Below are positions 25,195 through 36,140 of a stretch of DNA of 64,000 nucleotides, one piece after another. A program made the translations under genes and the position numbers. Under the pieces are notes generated by a model that ran no database searches, was not told the DNA's origin, and saw only the letters and a program-made list of their open reading frames with translations. This stretch comes from Paraburkholderia bryophila (GTDB taxonomy: Bacteria; Pseudomonadota; Gammaproteobacteria; Burkholderiales; Burkholderiaceae): contig NZ_QLTK01000002.1 of assembly GCF_003269035.1 (NCBI RefSeq), forward strand, positions 496,001 through 560,000, read 5' to 3'. How positions within the stretch are numbered: the first letter of the stretch is position 1; every line of letters starts with the position of its first letter.

Positions 25195-27651
25195 TTAGCT
25201 CTTGTGATGCTCGTCGTGGTTGCCGCCGGATGAATGCTGCTCCTCGTGCTGCGGATGCGGCTCCGGACGCTGCGCCTGCTGCGGACGCGGTTCCGGACGA
25301 GGCTGCTGTGCCTGCTGCGGACGCGGTTCCGGACGAGGCTGCTGTGCCTGCTGCGGACGCGGTTCCGGACGAGGCTGCTGTGCTTGCTGCGGACGCGGTT
25401 CCGGACGAGGCTGCTGCACCTGCTGCGGGCGCGGTTCCGGACGCGGTTGCTGCATCTGTTCCGGACGCGCTTCCTGACGCGGCTGCTGGGCCTGCTGTGC
25501 CGGCTGCGGATGAGATTCCTCGCGCGGCTGCTGGGCTTGCTGCGTCGGCTGCGGCCGTTGCGCTTCATGTTGCACTTCACGCGGCGCTTCCGGCTGACGC
25601 TCAGCCTGCTGCGGACGCGCTTCCGCCTGCCGTGCCGGTTCCTGCGGGCCACCATGCTGCTGCGCCATCGGCGTATGCGGTTGCGTCCAGGCCGGCTCGT
25701 GGCGCTCGTTCGCGCCCGGCTGCTGGCCGGCTTGCTGCGGCATGCCGTGCTGCTGCGCGTTCGCTTGCGGCGGACGCGGCACACCATTCACCGCATGTCC
25801 CGCTTCGCCGGGTTGCTGGCGTTCGTTGGCCATCGGCTGCGGCGTGCCCGGACGCGCCTGCGCCTGCTCGCCACGTTGCGGCTGACCGGGCGCCGCGCCG
25901 GGCGTCGCACCCGGACGTTGCTCCACCTGCTGCATCCCGCCAGGCGCACCAGGCGCCCCGGGCGCTGCCCCCGGCGTACGCCCTGCCATATGCGACTGTA
26001 CGACCCGTACGTTCTGCACCGGCAACGCGCTCGGACCGCCCGCCATATGCGCCGGCACGGAGGTCCGCACGATCGGCTGACCCGCACCCGGCACCCGTCC
26101 ACCGCTTTGCGCGAAATTCTGTGCGAGGGTGTCGTGATAGGCGGCCGGCATGCCCGGATTACGCGTCGCCACCACCGCACGCGCCGCGACACCCGCCGGC
26201 GGCCGGTAATTCGCGTTGCGCAGACCCGGTCCGAAGCTTTCCTTGACCGGCGCGATGCCCACGCCGCCCGGGTTGATCTGCGCATTGCGCCATTGCTGCG
26301 GATCGACCTTCTGCGCGAAGCGCGCGACCGGCTGACCATGCACGAAGGCCGTTGCCGGCACGGCGGTGACAGCACCCGGCGCGCGATAGTTGATGTACGT
26401 GTTGTGAATGTTGGTCACATTCACATTCGTCACATTGACGTTGCGGTTGTTGACGATGGTCGTCTGGTTGACGCGGTTGTAGTAACCCGGGCTCCAGTGA
26501 TCGTGACCGCTGCCCCACTGCGGATGCCACGGCTCGCCGGGGCCGAGCGGGAACCACGCGACGCCCGCTGCCACCGCGCCGCCGATCGCCAGACTCACGC
26601 CCCAGTTCACGCCGCCACCGCCGCCGCCCACGAAGGCGACCAGCGCCGGTGCGTACACGGGCGGCGCGCTGACCACGATCGGGCCCGGCACCCACGCCCA
26701 CGCATCGTCGACCTGGGCCCAGCGGCCGTAGTGGTAGGGCGCGAAGCCCCACGGCGCGTCGTCGACCCACGTCCAGCCCCACGGCGCCTGCCAGACCCAG
26801 TGGCCTTCGTGGTACGGCGCCCAGCCGACCGGCGTGGCGCGCGGCACCCACACCTCGCCGTATTGCGGGCTGCTGCGCCACGTGCCGTTGGCGTCGAGGT
26901 CTTCGTAACCGGGAATGTCGCGCGACACATAACGCGCCGACACCGAGCGGTCCTCGGCGGCATCGCGCGCGGCGGCCCACTGGTCGAAGCCGTCGAGGCC
27001 CGGTACGCCGTTGTCGGCGATCTGTTGCAGGTTGGTGCCGCCGAAGCGGATCTGCTGGCCCGCCGAGATTTGTACCTGACCGCTGTCGCCGTACACCGTC
27101 GCGCTGCCGCTGCGCACGGTCACGCTGGTGCTGCTGCCGTCCGGCGCGACGTCGACGCGATAATCGCCGGGGCCGTTCAGCCCGAGCGCGAGATTCGGCG
27201 TGTCGATCTCATACGACGAACCCGGCGCCAGTTCGCGCACCCGCGTCGACAAGGTGCCTTGCGCGACTTTGAGCTGCGCGCTGTTGTCGTCGAGATTCAG
27301 GATGTCGAGGCTGGTGGACTGATCGAGGCGCACCGCGGTCGAGCCGATGTGCAGTTCCGAGCGCGCATTCCGATCGTTCCACAGCTGATCGCCGGTGGTG
27401 AGCGGGCGGTTGAGCTGCGCGTACGACCAGTCGGTCGCGCCGGCCGGTTCGGTGGTCACCGTGCCGGCCATGTAGTTCAGACGCGCAATGCGTCCCGGCG
27501 GATCGGTGTTCTGCGTCGAGGCGACCTGAGGCGCGGGCTGGACTTCCTGCGCGATGCCGGCTTGAGCGGCGAACAGGAAGGCAGCGGCGGCGATCAGGGT
27601 GTAGCCCGTGAGGCGGCGATTCGAGTGCTGATCTTTGGTATGTGTTCTCAT
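25195..27651 (-). CDS. Exported FecR/DUF6600-type protein with Pro/Gln/Arg-rich repeat tail
   Basis: This 818-residue protein has a signal peptide (about 14-35, ending AGIAQ). A FecR-like beta domain covers about 60-210, with RLDQSTSLDILNLDD and SVTVRSGSATVYGDSGQVQI. A Trp/Tyr-rich DUF6600 region follows at about 245-345 (WVPRATPVGWAPYHEGHWVW, then DDAPWGFAPYHYGRW). There is a short hydrophobic Gly/Ala stretch near 360-385. From about residue 590 the sequence is almost only Pro, Gln, Arg, Ala and Glu, ending in tandem RPEPRPQQAQQP units and a His-rich tip. Such proteins are envelope proteins of unknown role; no FecI sigma factor is adjacent. Confidence 0.8.
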   Translation of the reverse strand: MRTHTKDQHSNRRLTGYTLIAAAAFLFAAQAGIAQEVQPAPQVASTQNTDPPGRIARLNYMAGTVTTEPAGATDWSYAQLNRPLTTGDQLWNDRNARSELHIGSTAVRLDQSTSLDILNLDDNSAQLKVAQGTLSTRVRELAPGSSYEIDTPNLALGLNGPGDYRVDVAPDGSSTSVTVRSGSATVYGDSGQVQISAGQQIRFGGTNLQQIADNGVPGLDGFDQWAAARDAAEDRSVSARYVSRDIPGYEDLDANGTWRSSPQYGEVWVPRATPVGWAPYHEGHWVWQAPWGWTWVDDAPWGFAPYHYGRWAQVDDAWAWVPGPIVVSAPPVYAPALVAFVGGGGGGVNWGVSLAIGGAVAAGVAWFPLGPGEPWHPQWGSGHDHWSPGYYNRVNQTTIVNNRNVNVTNVNVTNIHNTYINYRAPGAVTAVPATAFVHGQPVARFAQKVDPQQWRNAQINPGGVGIAPVKESFGPGLRNANYRPPAGVAARAVVATRNPGMPAAYHDTLAQNFAQSGGRVPGAGQPIVRTSVPAHMAGGPSALPVQNVRVVQSHMAGRTPGAAPGAPGAPGGMQQVEQRPGATPGAAPGQPQRGEQAQARPGTPQPMANERQQPGEAGHAVNGVPRPPQANAQQHGMPQQAGQQPGANERHEPAWTQPHTPMAQQHGGPQEPARQAEARPQQAERQPEAPREVQHEAQRPQPTQQAQQPREESHPQPAQQAQQPRQEARPEQMQQPRPEPRPQQVQQPRPEPRPQQAQQPRPEPRPQQAQQPRPEPRPQQAQQPRPEPRPQQAQRPEPHPQHEEQHSSGGNHDEHHKS
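25265..25444 (-). repeat. Tandem 36-bp coding repeat
   Basis: Five contiguous near-identical 36-bp units encode the 12-residue unit RPEPRPQQAQQP. The middle units are almost identical at the DNA level, which suggests recent expansion or exchange. More diverged units continue to about 25500. Confidence 0.9.
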
Positions 27652-27854
27652 GATTTATCTCCGGCGGACGCGGCATTTTGCTTCATCCGGATTTCACTTT
27701 ACCTGCAGCGTATGTTTCAAGACCCCCACTTTTGTAAGGCCACCTCACCAGCGTGTAACAAAAGGTCTCGATAAGGGATTCCGTAAGGCGATTGGATGAT
27801 TTCTGTAATCGCATCAGGTATTTACGAGCGGCGAGGGGCCGCTCGCGGCCTCAT

Positions 27855-28568
27855 TCAGCTTGCCAGGAAGGCATCGAAATGACGCTGCCCCGAAGGCGTA
27901 ACGCGCAGGATTCGCGGCCTTTCGGTCCGCTCGACCCAGCCTTGCGCGGACCACGAGTCGAGCAGCGCCGCGCCGAGCGCGCCACCCAGGTGCGGGCGCC
28001 GTTCGCTCCAGTCGGGACAGGTGCAGGCAAAGCGGCGCCGGCGGCTTTTCTGCGCCGACAGGTCGACGCCCCATTCGGCAAAGCGGCCGGCGCCGTCCCC
28101 GGTTGTTTCGAGCGAGGTGCCATTCAGCGTCAGCAGGCCGCGCTGGACCAGCCGCTCCAGCACGCGCACCGACAGTTCACCCGCCATATGGTCGTAGCAG
28201 GTGCGGGCGTAGCGCATGTCGAGCGGCACGGTGCGCGCCGGACGCGGCACGGACCGCTGCGGCGCGCTGATTTGCGCGACGTTGGCGAGCGCTTCGATGG
28301 ACGCCGCGATATCCGGCGAGGCGATCCGGAAGTAGCGATGCCGGCCGCGCACTTCGAGCGCGAGCAGTCCGCCGTCGGTCAGACGGGCAAGATGGGCGCT
28401 CGCTGCCGACGGCGACAGCCCGGCGATGATCGTCAGTTCGCCGGCCGGGCGGGCGCTGCCGTCCATCAGCGCCCACAGCATGGCAGCGCGGCCGGGATCG
28501 GCAAGCAATGCACCGATCCGGCTCAAGCCGGGGAAATGGTTCTGTTCGTCGGCGAGCTTGAGGGTCAT
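27855..28568 (-). CDS. ArsR-type winged-helix transcriptional regulator
   Basis: This 237-residue protein has an N-terminal helix-turn-helix at about 15-90 (LADPGRAAMLWALMDG, AGLSPSAASAHLARLTDGG), which is the ArsR signature. The C-terminal part, about 130-237, is an unassigned alpha/beta domain with a few cysteines (ACTCPDW) that might bind a metal or thiol. The ATG at 28568 has AGGAG upstream. The length is about twice that of a minimal ArsR protein. The target is unknown; it could be self-regulated. Confidence 0.8.
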   Translation of the reverse strand: MTLKLADEQNHFPGLSRIGALLADPGRAAMLWALMDGSARPAGELTIIAGLSPSAASAHLARLTDGGLLALEVRGRHRYFRIASPDIAASIEALANVAQISAPQRSVPRPARTVPLDMRYARTCYDHMAGELSVRVLERLVQRGLLTLNGTSLETTGDGAGRFAEWGVDLSAQKSRRRRFACTCPDWSERRPHLGGALGAALLDSWSAQGWVERTERPRILRVTPSGQRHFDAFLAS

Positions 28569-28810
28569 GAGGTGTCTCCTGCGGGTTCCGGGCAACCGGG
28601 TTGCCGTTGGCGGCGCCGCCGGGGCGCCCTACGAATCAATGTACCGATCCGCGGCATTCTATGTTTCAGCTTAGCGTGAAACGTGGTGTGCAAATGCTAC
28701 GAAAACCCGGCTGGCGCGGCTGCGCGGTGACGTGGCTGGCGCTCCTGAGTCGTTGCGATCCGCCAGGCTAGAATCGACCTCTGTCTTTGCAGGAACAGGA
28801 ACACGCAGTC

Positions 28811-28951
28811 ATGAAAACTCTTCTCGCCGTGCTGGTCGCGGCACTGCTGCTCGGCGCGTGCGCGCATGGCGGCGCGGATTCGTCGGGGGCGGGCACCGGC
28901 AGCATCACGATGTACGGCACGATCGACGAAGGCGTCACCGTACATAAATAA
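28811..28951 (+). CDS. 46-residue lipoprotein with a porin-like strand
   Basis: This small gene encodes a type II signal peptide MKTLLAVLVAALLLGAC (lipobox LGAC, lipidated C17), a short Gly/Ser linker, and GSITMYGTIDEGVTVHK as its end. That last segment looks like the first strand of Burkholderia porins (pattern SVTLYGxxDxGV). A GGAACAGGAACA stretch lies just upstream as a possible ribosome site. Function is unknown; the tail could be a mimic of, or a partner for, porin strands, which is speculative. Confidence 0.65.
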   Translation: MKTLLAVLVAALLLGACAHGGADSSGAGTGSITMYGTIDEGVTVHK

Positions 28952-29183
28952 GCGGCGGGTAAGCGACGGGTAATGGGCCGCGTGAGCGAGCGCTGCCCGC
29001 AACTCGGACGGCGTCACGTTGGCGCTACCTTGGTAAAAGCCTCGCGCTAACGGACAGCTCGCCGAAAGCCACAACCGATTCCCGCAACAATTCGCCTCTC
29101 CAACTGCGCGGAACCCACGGCGCTGTCAATATTGCGCTCGTATAATCGCCTCCTTTCAATGCATCCGATTGACCGGAGTCAAC

Positions 29184-29690
29184 ATGAGCACCCCTTCCGC
29201 AGCCCCGTTCGACCGTTCCGAAACCACTTTCCGCTTTCTCGCCGAACCCAGTTCGGTCAACTTCGGCGGCAAGGTTCACGGCGGCGCGTTGATGAAGTGG
29301 ATCGACGAAACCGCGTACGCGTGCTCGGCGGTGTGGTCGGGCCGCTACTGCGTGACGGTTAGCGTGGGCAATATCCGTTTCCGTCGGCCGATTCTGGTCG
29401 GCAACCTCGTCGAATTGCGCGCGCGGGTCGTGGCGACGGGTCGCACCAGCATGCACATCCACGTGTCCGTGCAGGCCGGCGATCCGAAGGGCGGTGAGCT
29501 GATGCAAACCACGGACTGCCTGGTCGTGATGGTCGCCGTCAACGAGAACGGTCACCCGGTGCCGGTGCCGGCCTTCGTGCCGGAGACGGATGAGCAGAAG
29601 CGCCTCGCGAAGTACGCGATGGACGTGAAGGAAGCGCTCGACGCGATCGTCGAGTTGAAGCCGGAAGAGGTGGCGCAGGGGAAGGTTTAA
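29184..29690 (+). CDS. Acyl-CoA thioesterase, hotdog fold
   Basis: This 168-residue single-hotdog protein resembles the YciA/BFIT group, which hydrolyses acyl-CoA. The motif NFGGKVHGGALMKWIDETAY near 22-41 carries the active-site acid, and the second segment is VSVGNIRFRRPILVGNLVEL. The ATG at 29184 has GGAG before it. A TATAAT hexamer at 29141-29146 is a likely -10 but lacks a clear -35. The gene appears monocistronic. Acyl specificity cannot be told. Confidence 0.88.
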   Translation: MSTPSAAPFDRSETTFRFLAEPSSVNFGGKVHGGALMKWIDETAYACSAVWSGRYCVTVSVGNIRFRRPILVGNLVELRARVVATGRTSMHIHVSVQAGDPKGGELMQTTDCLVVMVAVNENGHPVPVPAFVPETDEQKRLAKYAMDVKEALDAIVELKPEEVAQGKV

Positions 29691-29850
29691 GCGGCGCCGG
29701 CGGGTCTGCCGGCGCGGCAGGCTGTCCACGCGAACAGGGCGTTACGTTCGTGCGGACAGCGGGTTGAGCGCTTGCCGGTGAGTCTCTGGCTCGCTTCGCC
29801 GGGTTGCGTGTCAGGCGAGCGGCAAGCGCGGCGCGGGGCGAATTATCTGG

Positions 29851-29880
29851 CCGCAGCCGCAGCCGCAGCCGCAGCCGCAG
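29851..29880. repeat. Five CCGCAG hexamers in tandem
   Basis: A perfect (CCGCAG)5 microsatellite lies just downstream of the fumC stop codon, in non-coding DNA between two convergent genes. It may vary in copy number between strains. Confidence 0.85.
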
Positions 29881-29914
29881 CGTCCAGGCAATCAGCTCGC
29901 CGCGTACCGCCTAC

Positions 29915-31315
<1,401 letters not shown>

Positions 31316-31330
31316 GTTCAACTCCGCTTC

Positions 31331-33025
31331 TCAAAGTTCTGCGTTGACAGGCAATAGGGAGAATAGACCCGTTAGCGCGTTCCGGTACAAACCCGCCTGC
31401 GGATCGAAAATGTAGGTGCGGCGCTGGCCGTTTTCGACGTCGGTCCACACCAGCGGCGACAGCGGCGCGCCGATCGAACGCAGGTAGGCGAGCTGCGCGG
31501 CGTCGGCTAGCGTCACGTGGTAACTGGCCTCCGGCGCGATGGCGCGCTCGAAGATCTGCGCGACCTGGTTGGCGAGCGGCGCGCTGTGGATCACCAGCGC
31601 CAGTTCGGTGTTCAGATTGGCTGAACGGGGGTCGAGATTCATCGAGCCGATCACCAGAATCTCGTGATCGATCACGTAGGTTTTGGCATGCAGGCTGGCA
31701 CGCGAACGCGAACCGGCAATCCCCGCGCGCGGCGTATTCTGTTGCGGCTTGAACTCGTACAGCTCGACGCCTTGCCGCAGCAGCGGCACGCGAAACGGAC
31801 TGTAGCCCGCTTGCACGGCGACCGCGTCGGTGGCGGCGAGCGAGTTGGTCAGCACGGCGATCCGCACGCCGCGATGCGTCAGCACGCCCGCCGCCTGGAC
31901 TCCGGATTCGTGCGGTACGAAGTAGGGCGAAATGATCAGGAAATCTTTCTGCGCGTCGTGCATCAGCTCGGCCAGGCGCTGCATCGGCGGACTCACATAG
32001 TCCGGCGACGGGTGCACGATTTTCTCCGGCAGATCCGCCTTGAATTCGGCGGGCGCCCAGGTCAGGCCAAGCTGGTCGTTGGCGATCTGCGTGGCGAGCG
32101 GTGTCGCGTTCAGCGGCTTCGCGTTGTACGGATCGGCGTTCTCGCGCCAGTGTTGACGCAAGTCTTCGCGGGTCTTGTCGAGTTCTTTCGCGTCGAACTT
32201 CTGCTGGTTCAGCACGCGCAACGGATAGGCAATGCTGCTGTTCCAGTAGTCGTCGAAACTGGCCGAAATGTCGGCGGTGATCGGGCCCGCGGCGAGCACG
32301 TCGAGATCGCGAAATTGCAGCGTTTCGCTGGCGCTGAAGTATTCGTCGCCCAGATTGCGGCCGCCGACGATCGCCAACTGGTTGTCCGCGATCATCGCCT
32401 TGTTATGCATGCGGCGCGTGAAGTGGCCGATCTGCGTGAACAGATTCGTCGTGCGTTCGAACACGCCTTGCTGCGCGCTGCCGAACGGATTGAACACGCG
32501 AATCTCGATGTTGTCGTGCGAGTTCAGCCCCGCCATCACCTGGTCGATGTCCTTGAAGTTCAGATCGTCGACCAGCATGCGCACGCGCACGCCGTGATCC
32601 GCCGCGTACAGCGCGGCGCCGAGCAGCAGCTTGCCGGTGGTGTCCTCGTTGGCGATGTAGTACTGCAAGTCGAGGGTCTTCGTCGCCGCGCGCGCGAGCG
32701 CGATGCGCATCTGCAACGCGTCGGTACCGCTCGACAGCACGCGAAAACCGGACTGGTTCGGATGCGCGGCTTCGAGCGGTGCAAGCGCGGTGTGCAGCGG
32801 TGTGGTCTCGGTGACGGGAAGCGCGTGGGTGACCTGACGGTCGAACGCGGTGGCGGGGGGCTTGGTGGCGCAGGCAGTCAGAAATGCCGTTGCGAGGCAC
32901 AGCAGGAAGAAATGTCCGCTTGCCGCCCACGCCGATTTTCTATGCGGTGTGCTGAGCGCGTGCCAGCGTTGCGGTACGGTCTGGCTTGGCTTTGGATTCT
33001 GCTTCTGTTTCTGATGCCACGGCAC
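31331..33025 (-). CDS. Phospholipase D-family lipoprotein, cardiolipin synthase C-like
   Basis: This 564-residue protein has two complete HKD motifs: H207-K209-D214 (HNKAMIAD) and H446-K448-D453 (HAKTYVID), each followed by a Gly/Asn segment. Before the first domain is a hydrophobic stretch ending in the lipobox LTAC (C52), so the protein is probably lipidated. The organisation matches ClsC/YmdC-type cardiolipin synthases, which transfer a phosphatidyl group between lipids. No YmdB-type partner gene is adjacent. The first 30 residues before the signal are unusually long and basic, so a later start is possible. Confidence 0.82.
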   Translation of the reverse strand: MPWHQKQKQNPKPSQTVPQRWHALSTPHRKSAWAASGHFFLLCLATAFLTACATKPPATAFDRQVTHALPVTETTPLHTALAPLEAAHPNQSGFRVLSSGTDALQMRIALARAATKTLDLQYYIANEDTTGKLLLGAALYAADHGVRVRMLVDDLNFKDIDQVMAGLNSHDNIEIRVFNPFGSAQQGVFERTTNLFTQIGHFTRRMHNKAMIADNQLAIVGGRNLGDEYFSASETLQFRDLDVLAAGPITADISASFDDYWNSSIAYPLRVLNQQKFDAKELDKTREDLRQHWRENADPYNAKPLNATPLATQIANDQLGLTWAPAEFKADLPEKIVHPSPDYVSPPMQRLAELMHDAQKDFLIISPYFVPHESGVQAAGVLTHRGVRIAVLTNSLAATDAVAVQAGYSPFRVPLLRQGVELYEFKPQQNTPRAGIAGSRSRASLHAKTYVIDHEILVIGSMNLDPRSANLNTELALVIHSAPLANQVAQIFERAIAPEASYHVTLADAAQLAYLRSIGAPLSPLVWTDVENGQRRTYIFDPQAGLYRNALTGLFSLLPVNAEL

Positions 33026-33152
33026 GCTCGCTTCTCCCTTGATCGCAGGCTTCTCATGGCGACAGCGCAGGTGTTGGCCTGCGCTGTCGAGAAATGCATT
33101 CTAAGGGGAATTGCCGGGCTGGGCCGGGTTCGCCCGCATCACGGCGAGGGGA

Positions 33153-34112
33153 TTAGCCGCGTTCGGCGCTCAGTGCGCGGTCGCCATCCGGATGCGTCGA
33201 ACCCTTGGCCGGACGTCCTGCCCAATAGCCCGCGAGCAGCGAGCCGGAGAGGTTGTGCCACACCGAAAACAGCGCGCCGGGCAGCGCGGCGATCGGTGTG
33301 AAATACAGCTTGCCGAGCGTGGCCGCGAGGCCGGAATTCTGCATGCCGACTTCGATCGCGAGCGTGCGGCAGACGGCTTCGTCGAAGCCGAGCAAACGGC
33401 CGCCCCAGTATCCGCCGAGCAGGCCGATGCCGTTATGCAGCACCACGCCCAGCATCACCACGAGGCCGACCGACGCGATGCTCTTCTGCGTGCCGCCGAC
33501 CACCGCGCCGATGATCAGGATGATCGCGACCATCGAAATCAGCGGCAGAATTGGTTCGACCTTGCGCACGATCTTGCCGAAAAGATGATTGACGGCGAGA
33601 CCGACCACGATCGGCAGCGCGACGATTTGCAGGATGCTCATCAGCATGCCGTGCACGTCGACGACGATCGACGCGTCCACATACAGACGCGTCAGCAGCG
33701 GCGTCGCAAACACGCCGACGAGGGTCGATAGCGCGCTGATCGTCACCGACAACGCGACGTCGCCGCGCGCCAGATAGATCATCACGTTCGACGCCGTGCC
33801 GCTCGCCACGCTGCCCACCAATACCATGCCGGCGGTCAGATCGGGCGGCATGCGCAAGGCCCGGGCGATGACCCAGGCGGCGAGCGGCATCACAAGATAG
33901 TGCAGCACGATGCCGGCCACCACCGGCGCGGGCCGCGTGAAAACACGCTGAAAATCGGCGACGGAAAGTGTGACGCCCATGGCCAGCATGATGATGGTGA
34001 GCAGCGTGGTGACGTGCGGCGCGATGCCGGCGAACGACGCGGGCGAGCTGTACGCGGCGATCGACACGAGCACGGCCCAGAGCGGAAAGAGACGGGTGAC
34101 GCGGGCGAGCAT
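33153..34112 (-). CDS. Bile acid:sodium symporter (BASS/ArsB-like) family transporter
   Basis: This 319-residue integral membrane protein has about nine to ten hydrophobic helices. The family motifs [17 protein letters not shown] near 33-49, [19 protein letters not shown] near 96-114, and [16 protein letters not shown] near 247-262 cover the crossing-helix Na+ sites. The ATG at 34112 follows a GGAGGG stretch nearby; a longer frame upstream starts in non-conserved sequence. Bacterial members carry diverse organic acids, often pantoate or keto acids. The substrate here is unknown. Confidence 0.86.
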   Translation of the reverse strand: MLARVTRLFPLWAVLVSIAAYSSPASFAGIAPHVTTLLTIIMLAMGVTLSVADFQRVFTRPAPVVAGIVLHYLVMPLAAWVIARALRMPPDLTAGMVLVGSVASGTASNVMIYLARGDVALSVTISALSTLVGVFATPLLTRLYVDASIVVDVHGMLMSILQIVALPIVVGLAVNHLFGKIVRKVEPILPLISMVAIILIIGAVVGGTQKSIASVGLVVMLGVVLHNGIGLLGGYWGGRLLGFDEAVCRTLAIEVGMQNSGLAATLGKLYFTPIAALPGALFSVWHNLSGSLLAGYWAGRPAKGSTHPDGDRALSAERG

Positions 34113-34268
34113 GACGGAGGGTCCTTGGTGTTTGCCGAGCGCGCATTTTACCTTCCGCAGCGGGGTTTCCGCGCGCAGATGGTTGCGCGTGCAACCAGCC
34201 AGGGGGGAGCTCGAACGAACGGCGGGCGGCGGCATAATCCGCCGCGCGCCGCTGCCCGCCGCGTCGAT

Positions 34269-35678
34269 TTAAACAGAAGGATCCGACGCCTTCGCTTCAA
34301 CCGGCACTTGCCGCAAGCTCAGCTTATGAAAGCGCAGCGTCATCAGCAAGGCGACGCTGGCGAGCCCCGCAGCCAGTCCCCACCACAGACCGAGCGCGCC
34401 GAGCCCGAAGTGAAACGCCAGCGTGTAGCCAGTCGGAAAGCCGATCACCCAGTAACCGAACGCCGCGGCGATCATCGGCACGCGGGTGTCCTTCAGACCG
34501 CGCAGACAGCCGGAGCCCACCGTCTGCATGCCGTCGACGATCTGGAAGATCGCCGCGACACCGAGCAGCGAACTCGCCAGCTTGACCGTGTCCGCATTAG
34601 CCGGATCGTCGAGATGCAGATACAGACCCACGATCCAATGCGGCGCCGCGATCAGCACGATGCCCGACAGCGTCATGAAGCCCACGCCGAGCGCCAGCGC
34701 GACGAAGCCGGCATGGCGCGCGGCGAGCGGCTGCCCCGCGCCGGACCAGAAGCCGACCCGCACATTGCCCGCCTGGCCGATCGCGAGCGGCACCATGAAG
34801 GCGACCGACGCCACGTTCAGCGCGATCTGATGCGCGGCCAGTTGCGATTCGCCCAGCAGGCCGACCATCAGACCCGTGGCGAGAAACAACGTCGACTCGA
34901 CGCCGTAGGTGATCGCCACCGGCCAGCCGATGCCGAACAGTTCGCCCATCAGCGGTACGTTCGGCCGCGTCGCGACGACAAAATGGCGGTAGCGCGGCCG
35001 CAAATGCAGCAGCGCCATCAGCACCAGCGCGCTCAGCCAGACGGTGATCGAGGTCGCGGCCGCCGAGCCGAGAAAGCCGAGCCGCGGCAAACCAAACGCG
35101 CCGTGAATCAGCCCGTAGTTGAGAAAGCCGTTCACGAAGACGCTCACGAGCGACACCCACAGCAGCCGTTTCGCTGCGCCGATCGCCGGCAGGAACGAGC
35201 GCATCAGGCCGACGCCGATCAGGCTGCCGAGCGAGCCCCAACGCAGGACGGCCGCATATTCGCCGACGTTGTGCGCGAGCAGCGTGGGTTCGCCGAACGC
35301 CAGCAGGATCGGCGTGGCGAACGACAGCAGAATGAATGCCGGCACCGACAGCAGCACCGACAGCACGAGGCCGGTCCAGTAGATATGCGGCACGCGGCTT
35401 TCGTCCTGCGCGCCACGTGCATGCGACACGCTCACGCTGACGGAGGTCAGCACGCCCTGCAACAGCGTGACCACGACGAAAAACAGGTTCGCGCCGAGGC
35501 CGCCGGCGGCGAGCGCGTCGGGGCCGAGCGAGCCGAGCAGGATCGTGTCGGTGACGGCCATGGCCATTTGTGCCAGCTGGGAGATCGCGAGCGGCGCGGC
35601 GAGCCGCGCGGTGTCGGCGGCATGGCGGGAAAGCGTCGGCGGCCGGGAGGCCACCCGGGTGAAGCTGGATTGAGTCAT
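34269..35678 (-). CDS. MATE-family multidrug efflux transporter (NorM-type)
   Basis: This 469-residue, 12-helix protein has two homologous halves. LAAPLAISQLAQMAMAVTDT near 26-45 is the family entry motif, followed by ILLGSLGPDALAAGGLG. MATE transporters expel cationic drugs in exchange for H+ or Na+. The ATG at 35678 was chosen because the conserved region begins soon after it; the longer frame adds 36 unconserved residues. The gene stands alone. Confidence 0.9.
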   Translation of the reverse strand: MTQSSFTRVASRPPTLSRHAADTARLAAPLAISQLAQMAMAVTDTILLGSLGPDALAAGGLGANLFFVVVTLLQGVLTSVSVSVSHARGAQDESRVPHIYWTGLVLSVLLSVPAFILLSFATPILLAFGEPTLLAHNVGEYAAVLRWGSLGSLIGVGLMRSFLPAIGAAKRLLWVSLVSVFVNGFLNYGLIHGAFGLPRLGFLGSAAATSITVWLSALVLMALLHLRPRYRHFVVATRPNVPLMGELFGIGWPVAITYGVESTLFLATGLMVGLLGESQLAAHQIALNVASVAFMVPLAIGQAGNVRVGFWSGAGQPLAARHAGFVALALGVGFMTLSGIVLIAAPHWIVGLYLHLDDPANADTVKLASSLLGVAAIFQIVDGMQTVGSGCLRGLKDTRVPMIAAAFGYWVIGFPTGYTLAFHFGLGALGLWWGLAAGLASVALLMTLRFHKLSLRQVPVEAKASDPSV

Positions 35679-35921
35679 GGAAGCGCCTGGCGGCGAAAGT
35701 AGCGACCGGATCACGGCAGGCGCGCGTTGCAGCGTTCGCGCGTGGGCGGGCGGTGACCCGGTGGCGAGGGACAGCGGCTCGGTCAACCGGCCGTTTGTTG
35801 TCTGTCGAAACTGACAGCTTATTGCCTGGGCGCGGCGCTGTCGATCAAAGAAGCACGATTTTGGTGCGTACGGCCCTCCGAATTTCCGGACCGCGGACCA
35901 TGGATAACGAGGCGGGTGTGG

Positions 35922-36140
35922 TCAGGCTTCGTGAACCGCGATGCGCGTGTCGCCGAACAGCACCACCTGGCCTGCGCGGATTTTGCAGGTTTTACGCGTT
36001 TCGACCCGTCCGTCGACGGTGACCGCGCCGTCGCCGACCATCATTTTCGCCTGCCCGCCGCTCTCCGCGAGGCCCGTTATCTTCAGGAGATTGTGCAATT
36101 CGACGTAGTCGCCGGTGAGCGTGAAATCGAGGTTGGGCAT
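35922..36140 (-). CDS. Small S4-domain RNA-binding protein (YbcJ-like)
   Basis: This 72-residue protein consists only of an S4 fold. LNNLLK-type start segments (DYVELHNLLKITGLAESG) are followed by GGQAKMMVGDGAVTVDGRVE and a strand with RAGQVVLFGDTRI. YbcJ-type S4 proteins bind structured RNA, probably during ribosome assembly. The ATG at 36140 gives the family N-terminus. A TATGAT on the minus strand at 36170-36175 is a possible -10. Confidence 0.85.
   Translation of the reverse strand: MPNLDFTLTGDYVELHNLLKITGLAESGGQAKMMVGDGAVTVDGRVETRKTCKIRAGQVVLFGDTRIAVHEA

Noticed and set aside
25265..25444. CRISPR-like array of 36-bp repeats
   Set aside because: Units are directly adjacent with no unique spacers and lie in frame in a protein gene; no cas genes.
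25234..27774. Open frame of 846 codons opposite the FecR/DUF6600 gene
   Set aside because: Its Arg/Leu/His-rich composition mirrors the repeat DNA on the real coding strand; no family features.
33900..35702. 600-codon plus-strand frame over the MATE and symporter genes
   Set aside because: It spans two real minus-strand genes and is a shadow with biased Arg/Gln content.
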